Origin: Arthrinium phaeospermum
Lineage: Eukaryota > Ascomycota > Sordariomycetes > Amphisphaeriales > Apiosporaceae
Direction of reading: 5' to 3'
Assembly: GCA_006503535.1 (NCBI GenBank)
Contig: QYRS01000001.1
Location: 1,054,001 to 1,118,000, forward strand
Length of the DNA: 64,000 nucleotides
The translations under genes and the position numbers were made by a program. This document shows, in pieces, positions 56,949 through 64,000 of the stretch; within the stretch, counting starts at the first letter, position 1, and the number at the start of each line of letters is the position of its first letter. A model generated the notes under the pieces. It saw only the letters and a program-made list of their open reading frames with translations, was not told where the DNA came from and made no database searches.

Positions 56949-57938
56949 GAAGATGAGACTAGGACGGGTATTGTTGGTCGCATGCAGGCAGTCATGCGGT
57001 AGCTACGGATACAGAGTTGAACATTGGTGGTGGCAGACAGCCGGGAGTTCAGTTGTCCTATTGTCGGGTTGAATGAAGACTTGTGAGAGATATCGCCGAG
57101 TGAGGCTGATTGCTGGTGATGCAGGTGAGTCACGGTAGTTCAATCTTTTTGGGTCGTCTATGTGGAAGCAAGCCTCAAAGGCCGCCAGTAACGAAGAGAG
57201 AGATTCGTAGAGCCTGGGGGGTTGGACGTGTAGTAGACGTTGGGCGCTCTCTCAATTCGCGTGTAAGTGGTTCGCGATGGTTTGATGGAACTCCTTTCCT
57301 TGCGTTTGGTGGAGTGGGTGAGAGATGCTGGTGAAAAACGAAACTGGAGGGGCAGTTGCAAGTTTTCTGAGCGAGCCAGAAAAAGATCGGTCGGATGGTT
57401 GAGTGGGGAGGATGGTGGGAAGTGAAAGTTTGGGTTGGGTTTGAGGGGTCTTCGGAGAAAACACTGCTGCACTTGATTCAAGTGGCTGCCAGTTCGAGTA
57501 CGCCCGTGGGCAAGAATTTTGGGAAAAGACCTTTTATTCCCTTTTTTCCTTCTACCGACCCAGGACCCAGCCTCTTCTTGCCGTGTTATTGCTCAGGCAA
57601 TCAGATCAGAAAGTTGCTGGATTATTCTTCTACATGTTTTTCTAACTGTACAACAATGCTTGCACCCACCAAGCTCCATTTCAATCAGGCGTTGCCTTTG
57701 CCAATTGCACAGTGTACCTAGATTCAGTTGAACCTGGATAAGCTACTTGCTCAGACCTCCGGGACCCGCTACAAGACCTCTCTATTGTTAGTTGCAATAA
57801 TCCAAAGAAAACCGCCCGATTACCTTGCAACGGCGTCATAGTGCCCTATTCTGTTTGATCTTGAGGTCGGCGCATTTGTCTGTACCCAATTGCCCATCAC
57901 CTCTAATCACTCAATTCAGACCGGCAACTTCCTCAATA
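56949..57938. other. Shared BRF1/CWF19 promoter region
   Basis: About 990 bases between two divergent starts. It contains AAAGTTTGGGTT at 57425-57436 and no gene. Confidence 0.5.
57425..57436 (+). promoter_or_regulatory. AAAGTTTGGGTT motif in the BRF1/CWF19 promoter
   Basis: Differs at one base from the 12-mer found twice between SSF1 and RRP3. Confidence 0.35.
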
Positions 57939-60062
57939 ATGGACGGTCTAGATGATTTCGAGAAGCAATTAGCAGCTGAGAAAGCTGCACGGGAACAAGA
58001 GAAGGACCGCAAGCATCACAAGCATCGCCATCACCATCGTCGCGAACGCGAAGACGACGGAGAAGAAGGCCACAGGCACAAACGATCGCGACGCTCCCCG
58101 GACGACAAGCACGATGAGCGAAGGGAACACAGGAAGCGCGAGCACCGCGATCACCACGAGCACCGTGAACATCGCGAGCATCGCGAACACCGCCATGGCC
58201 GCTCCCATCGACATCGCAGCGACGCTGGCGAGCTTGAGAACGAGACGCATTTGAAGACATCAGACCCCAAGGGTGATCTTCCTTTACCAGACGAAGAAGT
58301 CCCCTCGGCGACTAAGAAACTAGTCCGAGACGATTGGATGTCGGCGCCTTCAGCACTGGGCGTCGATTACACTCAGAAGGGCACCAAACGCGAGAAAACG
58401 CCGCCGCCCAAACAAGAACCAAAACGCGCTGTTCATGCCCGAGAGGTCAACGCTACGCAACTGAATCAGCTAAACGAGGGGAAGTCCTGGAGCGAAATGG
58501 AGTTGCCGGCACAGCACGATGTCGATTACACATTCGGCGACGCTGGGTCACAGTGGAGGATGACAAAGCTCAAGGCGGTCTATACCTTGGCAGAGCAGAC
58601 CGGTCGCCCGGTAGACGAGGTGGCGATCGAGAGGTTTGGGGGTCTCCGCGAATTTGACGATGCTCGCGAGGAGAGAACTGAGATGGACAGGCGGAATACC
58701 TACGGCAAGGGCTACGTAGGCAAGGAGAAACCGAGCGGCGAGCTCTTCCAGGAAAGGAAGCTCGAGGCGGGCGTCCACCGGGAAGCCCAGCAGCCAGTGG
58801 ACCCTCAGGAGACTGCCGATAGCATCGCTCATGCTGTTGCTATGGCGAATGAGTCTGATGACGAGGCCGCTCCCACTGTTAGGATCGATCAGACGATGCT
58901 GAATAAGATGCGAGCGCAAATGATGAAGGCAAAGCTACGAAAGGCCCCTGACGCGGCCAAACTCGAGGCGGAGTACAACCAGGCTGCGGCCGCCTACGTC
59001 AAGCAAGGTCCGGCACCGGTTGTCTTGAACGCGATGGATAACCGATTACTCGCCGGGACGCGTGCCGAGGCAAAGGCCATCGACACGAAGCGCGGAAGAG
59101 AGCGTGGCTTGGTGGAGGAGAATACCGAAATGACTATCGAAGATATGGTACGGGAAGAGCGCCGAACCCGTGGCCAGACAGGAGGCGAGGGTCTCCGACT
59201 GGCCGAACGTATTGCCAAGGATGGCAAGTTCGACAACGACTTGGATTACATGGACGAGAACGCCGAGAAGCTCGCCAAGCGCGTCCAGAAGTCCGAGATC
59301 AACCTCAAGAACTCGGCCATTGGCGATTTCCAGAAGATCAACAAGATACTCGATCGCTGCCAACTCTGCCACCACGAGGACCGGGACTTGCCGCCGGTGG
59401 CTCCTATCGTGTCCTTGGCCACGCGGGTCTACCTTACGCTGCCGACAGAGCCGGAGTTGGCCGAGGGCGGCGCCGTCATCGTGCCTGTCCAGCACCGCAC
59501 CAACCTGCTGGAATGTGACGACGACGAGTGGGAGGAGATCCGCAACTTCATGAAGTGCCTCACGCGCATGTACCACGAGCAAGGGCGCGAGGTGGTCTTT
59601 TACGAGAACGCGGCGACGCCGCACAAGCACATGCACGCGGCCATGCAGGTGGTGCCCATCCCCTACGACCAGGGCGACACGGCCCCGGCCTTCTTCAAGG
59701 AGGCCATGCTTACGGCCGACGAGGAGTGGTCGCAGCACAAGAAGATAATCGACACGGGCAAAGCCGCCCGGGACGGGCTCGGCAAGCTGGCGTTCCGTCG
59801 CTCCATTGCCAAGGAGGCCCCCTATTTCCACGTCTGGTTCTCTCTGGACGGCGGCCTGGGTCACGTGGTCGAGGATTCCAACCGCTGGCCCCGCGGCGAC
59901 TTGTTCGCTCGCGAGATCATCGGCGGCATGCTCGATGTGATGCCTGACGTCATCAAGAAGCAGGGCCGCTGGCATAAGGGGGATCCGAGGGCGGACGCTT
60001 TCAAGAAGCGATGGCGCAAGTTTGACTGGACCCGAGTGCTTGCTGATGAAGCCGCTGCATAA
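57939..60062 (+). CDS. CWF19: CWF19-like splicing factor (CwfJ family)
   Basis: A 707-residue intronless frame from the ATG giving MDGLDDFEKQLAAEKAAREQ. An upstream in-frame extension to 57825 lacks an ATG start and is not used. Residues 20-110 are His/Arg/Glu repeats (HREHREHREH), typical of splicing factors. A conserved middle (VRDDWMSAPSALG and YTFGDAGSQWRMTKLKAVY) follows, then the CwfJ_C_1 domain from about residue 460: RCQLCHHED (zinc-like Cys pair), RVYLTLPTEPE, GGAVIVPVQHRTNLLECDDD, ENAATPHKHMHAAMQVVPIP (HIT-like HxHxH). CwfJ_C_2 follows with YFHVWFSLDGGLGHVVED and RWHKGDPRADAFKKRWRKFDW. Cwf19 is a late spliceosome/intron-turnover factor related to the debranching partner Drn1. It ends tail-to-tail with SEC11, 297 bases apart. 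Confidence 0.93.
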   Translation: MDGLDDFEKQLAAEKAAREQEKDRKHHKHRHHHRREREDDGEEGHRHKRSRRSPDDKHDERREHRKREHRDHHEHREHREHREHRHGRSHRHRSDAGELENETHLKTSDPKGDLPLPDEEVPSATKKLVRDDWMSAPSALGVDYTQKGTKREKTPPPKQEPKRAVHAREVNATQLNQLNEGKSWSEMELPAQHDVDYTFGDAGSQWRMTKLKAVYTLAEQTGRPVDEVAIERFGGLREFDDAREERTEMDRRNTYGKGYVGKEKPSGELFQERKLEAGVHREAQQPVDPQETADSIAHAVAMANESDDEAAPTVRIDQTMLNKMRAQMMKAKLRKAPDAAKLEAEYNQAAAAYVKQGPAPVVLNAMDNRLLAGTRAEAKAIDTKRGRERGLVEENTEMTIEDMVREERRTRGQTGGEGLRLAERIAKDGKFDNDLDYMDENAEKLAKRVQKSEINLKNSAIGDFQKINKILDRCQLCHHEDRDLPPVAPIVSLATRVYLTLPTEPELAEGGAVIVPVQHRTNLLECDDDEWEEIRNFMKCLTRMYHEQGREVVFYENAATPHKHMHAAMQVVPIPYDQGDTAPAFFKEAMLTADEEWSQHKKIIDTGKAARDGLGKLAFRRSIAKEAPYFHVWFSLDGGLGHVVEDSNRWPRGDLFAREIIGGMLDVMPDVIKKQGRWHKGDPRADAFKKRWRKFDWTRVLADEAAA

Positions 60063-60359
60063 GTAATTCACGTGTATACTTACCAAAACTATAATACCCC
60101 TGGTAGGCTTGGTGCTACCATAAGAGCTTGTAAATTGAATATGATGCGATCCTTTTTGACCATGACTGTTTTCAGCGTGCGATTAGGGGCCAAGTCTTGT
60201 TACTAATATGCAGACAGCAAAGGCTGGTTACAGATCACGTGGATATGCTCCAAGCAGTAGGGGTATCTTGAGTAAATTGTGACTTTCTTATTTTTTACAG
60301 AATTGCACTTTTCTGGCTCCAGCCTTTCCCCGGCCCATTCGCGCCCTGTCCCTTGTGTC

Positions 60360-61003
60360 TCATTCTCTTTGCAGCACGACCAGCAGGCCCATGATGCCCA
60401 GCATGACCGTCTTGAGCCAGGGGTGCTCGCTGAGCATGATGGTGACGTAGCCGACGAAGGGGATGTAGGCGAAGACGCTGCCGATAATGTCCTTGCGCTC
60501 GAGGTAGTCCTGGCCGCGCGCGTAGAGCTCCGTGTCGTCGGCGGCGTTGTTGTCGCCCTTGGTGAGCAGCTTGGCGTGCTCGCCCTGGCCGAACTTGCGC
60601 ACCACCCGGTGCACGATGGGGATGTCCTTGTCCTTGACGTTGTACACGACCACCTCGCCCACGTCCGTCTCGGCCAGCAGGTTCCGGTTCCAGAGGAAGA
60701 GCAGGTCGCCCCGCTGGAAGGCCGGCTCCATCGAGCCCGACAGCACGACGACGATCGGCGAGGGGGAGTCGGAGATTACGGAGAGGCCTTTCCACATCTG
60801 TTTGGGAGGAAGAAGCGCAACTTGTTAGCGGGATTGCTCTCATTGTATAGCGTGCTTGTCGGGGGCGCAGACTGGAATGCAAACGTGGCGGGCGCATGCG
60901 ATTCTGGGGGGAGCTTGCTTACCATGAAGGCCGTAGACAGAATGAGACCAAAGTTCAGCACTTGGGCGGCCAATTGCCGCGGATTTTGCAGACCGGACAT
61001 CAT
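60360..61003 (-). CDS. SEC11: Signal peptidase complex catalytic subunit Sec11
   Basis: Two exons on the minus strand: 60923-61003 ([20 protein letters not shown] ... STAFM) and 60360-60797, joined across a 125-nt intron (GTAAGC...AACAG, phase 0). The product is 172 residues, the usual Sec11 length. Features: an N-terminal membrane anchor across the exon join ([12 protein letters not shown] then [20 protein letters not shown]); the catalytic Ser in [12 protein letters not shown]; His in [14 protein letters not shown], the conserved Asp-rich stretch; and [20 protein letters not shown] at the C-terminus. It cleaves signal peptides from proteins entering the endoplasmic reticulum. The second exon also starts with ATG, but that alone would lack the anchor; the splice signals and family length support the two-exon form. 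Confidence 0.95.
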
Positions 61004-61868
61004 CTTGAGCGTTTATTTTTTGATCAGCTGCTCGTCTCCCGAGCAAAAGGGGTGTCGTCGGTCGTACTGGGGTTGTTCTGGGAGAATAAAGGTGGTTTGG
61101 TTGAATAATGGAGCTCTCCCGGCGTCAATTGCCCAGATCTCGGAGGTGGTAATCTTATCGCGGGAGCTGTTGGAGTGAGGTGTCCTTAGCAGCAGTTGCT
61201 AGCTAGGCGGCTGCTGAGCTGAGGGTCCCCTAAAAAGGCTGGCAGCTGGCAAAGCTTGGTTGGACGGACCGAGCGCTGACTTGTGAACGACGACAACTTT
61301 GAGGTAAAGTACCTACGCTCGACCGCAGCAGGATGTTTTGTTGGATGGCGATGTCCTTTTTTTCTCCCTCTCCAGCCTATGGCGTAGTTTCGGCAGGATT
61401 TTATACCTATCGGCGAGCAGGTTTGCGTTTCGCGAGAGTTTCTCGTCCGGCTGGGTCGAAGCTTGCCGTATGAGCCATTGACCGGTTCGACGACGAGGGT
61501 TCGGATGCATGTTAGGTATGGCGTCTTTTAAATATTACCTATTTAATGAGATTATAATACATTTAAATATAATAAATTATATAGAAATCTCGAATGATCT
61601 AAAAATGAGCATGCCATTTTCCCATAAATGTATCCTGCAAAGTGAATAGTAAACAGGCTTTACCTCCGCGGGGTAAGTAGAGTGCTGTAGAGCCAGACTG
61701 TCTCACATCTTGCCACAGCGAGGTTAACATCACCATTAGGCAGCCTGACAGGTTTTGCGTAGGCCAATTCTGAATTTCTAGAAAAGCTGTTATTCGGCTT
61801 TGCATCATCTGTCCTTGAGACGGTATCGAGTCATACCATCCTGTAGCAATTGACACCGAGCACTCAAG
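61004..61868. other. Intergenic with an AT-rich island
   Basis: Bases 61524-61590 are almost pure A/T (for example TTTAAATATAATAAATTATA), unlike anything else in the right half. No gene is supported here. Confidence 0.55.
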
Positions 61869-64000
61869 ATGTCTCGATGGCACGCCCAATCTTGCACGGA
61901 ACCCGAGGTCTTTCTTTACCAAGGGACACCAAGCTGTGAAAACTGCAAAGAGACTGCATTGGATTCTCTGCGAGACGCCAACCCCATCAGCGTCAGCGCC
62001 AGTCTCTCAATACCACCCGACGAGCCACCAGGCTCGTTGAATCTATACTGGCCACCAAGCATCAAGTGGGAAGGGTCCCTTCACGTAGTTGCCTCTCCAG
62101 CGGAGGAGCTCACCACACCACAAGATAAGGATATTGACGAGCGACACGAATCAGAATCGCGTTTGAATACGGCGAACTCGAAGCAATTCTATATCTATCC
62201 CCGATCAATTCAACCCAATGAGATACGATTGATATGTATCAGTGGTGAAGATGACAGGAGAACTCCCGTTCAGTTAACCTTGGAGGTGTACGACACGGTA
62301 GATTGTCCTGAGTATGAGACAGTCTCGTACACATGGACTGGAGAAGATGGCGATGGAACTCGATCGAAAGCCATCTTCATTGGTCCCCATTGGGATATCT
62401 CCTTCCAAACTCGGAACGTGCTTTCGTTGTTGAAGTACTTACGACCACGGCGTGGGTTGCGATTTGTCTGGATCGACGCCATCTGCATCAACCAAGCGGA
62501 CATGGCGGAGCGGGCCTCGCAGGTCGCCAATATGGGACGCATCTATTCTCAATGCTCTCGGGTTGTGGTATGGCTCGGGAGCGATCTTGTGCAGGAGTGC
62601 CCAAAGAGGCATCGTCGGCGTCGGCCTATGAAGGACATCGCAGCAGAGCTGAGAAACCCGCACGTGCTCGAGGGATTACTGCGTCGACGGTATTTCTCGC
62701 GTATATGGGTCATCCAAGAAATTGCCTTGGCACCTTTATCGATTTTCCCCATCGGCCAAGTAGACTTCTATGCCAACTCAGACACCCCAAACGAGTTGCT
62801 GGAACTACTTGGATGCGATCAATGGAACATGACGACGGCAGCCTGGCTTCAATATATGCATAACGTAGCAAAATTCGACGGCCAGGACTTATTCCAAACC
62901 TTGCAACGAATTTCGGTGCTGAAGATGGACACGACAGATCCTCGCGACAAGATCTTCGGCGTGCTCGGACTGCTTCAGGGCTCATCATCTGGTGCCCCCG
63001 TGCCAGAATATTCTCTCTCCGTCCAAAATGTCATCATTGGCACCGTGGCACACTTCCTGTTGGATCTAAAGCATGATGAAATTCTACAATATGCCGCGGG
63101 TAGCAATGCCACAGCGTCTTTCCCATCCTGGGTACCTGCATGGGACGACATTTGGCATCCTCCGGCTGACGGATTCGAGTTGCCCGTTCAGACTATGGAG
63201 GGTATCGCACTGGAACGTGGGCCTCAAGCGAAGAGTTTGGTTGACTTGAGAATTTGGGGAGAACACCTGCCTGAGGGTGATATTGACGGTAGCGGCCCGC
63301 CTTGCAAGTGGCGCAATTGGTCTGAGAATGCTTCCATTAGAAGATCTGACGGCGCTCTTTGCATCGACGTACTTCATCTCATGACCGTCAATTCAGCCCC
63401 GGAACCAATTGCGGAATCCTACGAGCCCGGGGAAGTCAGGAAGTGGACACGGTACTTATTCCGGCGGGGGCGCTGCTCAGTTGTTATTTCTGTCTCCCAT
63501 CCCGCTTTAGAGAGGATCATTGGCAACGAAGAACCTACTTCTCTTTGCGCTGTAACGGATCCCAAACGAATGGCACTGGTGGTACTACAGCCCCTGCAGG
63601 GTGATAATTACCGACTTATCGCCTGGACTTACTGTCAGTCTGTTGGGGTTCTATCCCCACAACAACCTTTCATCAAAGGTAGTCCAGCTGAATGGCTAAT
63701 ACCATGGGGTGCTCACTGGACATCGAGCGTGGCGCCGTGGCAAACCTTTGCATATATTTCCCATCAATGGCGCGAGTTTAACAGAAACAGACAGTCGTGG
63801 AGCCTCTTTGACAACAAGAAACGTAATAGTGATTCACAACTTTTTGACAACAGAGAGCTACCACTATTTATGCGTTTGCGGTTGCTTCAGTCTCTATTGG
63901 CTCTTGAGAATGGAGAGATTCAACTCACGAAGTTCGCCCACGTGCTCCACGAATTTGCACAAGAGGTATGCGGCGATTTATTCCCCAGTATTAGGGACGA
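61869..64000 (+). CDS. HET-domain (heterokaryon incompatibility) protein, 3' end beyond the window
   Basis: From ATG 61869 one frame stays open for 710 codons to the window edge. The N-terminus has C9 and C23-x-x-C26 (CENC), a small Cys motif common at the start of these proteins. The HET domain spans about residues 147-285: YETVSYTWTGEDG, FQTRNVLSLLKYL, LRFVWIDAICINQADMAERA, MGRIYSQCSRVVVWLG, and RRYFSRIWVIQEIALA. DPRDKIFGVLGLL near 357 and PSWVPAWDDIWH further on are the usual following segments. HET proteins trigger cell death when unlike strains fuse, often as partners of STAND receptors; the partner of this one is unknown. No intron is needed in the visible part. The frame is intact. Confidence 0.9.
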   Translation, partial: MSRWHAQSCTEPEVFLYQGTPSCENCKETALDSLRDANPISVSASLSIPPDEPPGSLNLYWPPSIKWEGSLHVVASPAEELTTPQDKDIDERHESESRLNTANSKQFYIYPRSIQPNEIRLICISGEDDRRTPVQLTLEVYDTVDCPEYETVSYTWTGEDGDGTRSKAIFIGPHWDISFQTRNVLSLLKYLRPRRGLRFVWIDAICINQADMAERASQVANMGRIYSQCSRVVVWLGSDLVQECPKRHRRRRPMKDIAAELRNPHVLEGLLRRRYFSRIWVIQEIALAPLSIFPIGQVDFYANSDTPNELLELLGCDQWNMTTAAWLQYMHNVAKFDGQDLFQTLQRISVLKMDTTDPRDKIFGVLGLLQGSSSGAPVPEYSLSVQNVIIGTVAHFLLDLKHDEILQYAAGSNATASFPSWVPAWDDIWHPPADGFELPVQTMEGIALERGPQAKSLVDLRIWGEHLPEGDIDGSGPPCKWRNWSENASIRRSDGALCIDVLHLMTVNSAPEPIAESYEPGEVRKWTRYLFRRGRCSVVISVSHPALERIIGNEEPTSLCAVTDPKRMALVVLQPLQGDNYRLIAWTYCQSVGVLSPQQPFIKGSPAEWLIPWGAHWTSSVAPWQTFAYISHQWREFNRNRQSWSLFDNKKRNSDSQLFDNRELPLFMRLRLLQSLLALENGEIQLTKFAHVLHEFAQEVCGDLFPSIRD

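Noticed and set aside
57825..57938. N-terminal extension of the CWF19 frame
   Set aside because: No ATG at its start; the conserved protein begins at ATG 57939.
59046..60086. 346-residue minus-strand frame opposite CWF19
   Set aside because: Antisense shadow of GC-rich coding sequence.
61599..61922. 107-residue minus-strand frame
   Set aside because: Overlaps the start of the HET gene and has no recognisable content.

Overview
The window is nuclear DNA of a filamentous ascomycete (Pezizomycotina, most likely a Sordariomycete). The support is short spliceosomal introns (58-226 nt where checked, GT...CTAAC/CTGAC...AG), a HET-domain gene, a fungal small secreted protein family, Pezizomycotina-only orphan families, and clear fungal housekeeping genes (SSF1, RRP3, BRF1, CWF19, SEC11). 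No rRNA, tRNA, CRISPR or bacterial-type feature was seen.

Left part (1-33 kb) is accessory-looking. It holds an edge fragment of a possible secreted protein (1-147, minus), an intact amidoligase-type gene (1578-2837, minus), and an intact GC-rich orphan gene (3589-4458, plus). Then 4.7-9.8 kb is decayed, internally repeated coding remnants with hairpins and a 38-bp minisatellite. A two-exon secreted cysteine-containing protein lies at 11646-12517. It is followed by a frameshifted AlkB-like dioxygenase with truncated tandem copies (15180-17809), a broken TM-tailed orphan gene (17994-19358, minus), a retropepsin-like remnant (20692-21170), and a decayed member of a fungal orphan family (about 21480-24476). 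Two conserved genes follow, an E2 ubiquitin-conjugating enzyme (27112-27716) and a Gyp3/Msb3-like TBC Rab-GAP (29361-32511, minus). Both read well by homology but only if the frame is shifted many times.

Middle (33-38 kb) is a gene-poor gap. Right part (38-64 kb) is a compact, intact housekeeping block: an acidic nuclear-type protein, SSF1 and RRP3 (divergent, both ribosome biogenesis), an MFSD5-like transporter, a concentrative nucleoside transporter, a possible STAND/NLR remnant, BRF1 and CWF19 (divergent), SEC11 (tail-to-tail with CWF19), and a HET-domain gene running off the right end. The SSF1/RRP3 promoter carries two exact copies of the 12-mer AAAGTTTGGGTG; the BRF1/CWF19 promoter carries a one-mismatch copy.

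The most striking pattern is the contrast between halves. Coding genes right of 38 kb need no frame correction, while nearly every coding region between 4.7 and 32.5 kb has frame breaks. Some lesions are of C:G to T:A type (CAA to TAA, CAG to TAG, CGA to TGA, GT to AT at a splice donor), as repeat-induced point mutation (RIP) makes. Others, especially in the E2 and TBC genes, are pure small indels that could be real decay or local consensus error. No complete, clearly new multi-gene system was found; the best candidates for novelty are the decayed repeat island, the broken AlkB-like array, and the retropepsin-like/orphan-family locus.
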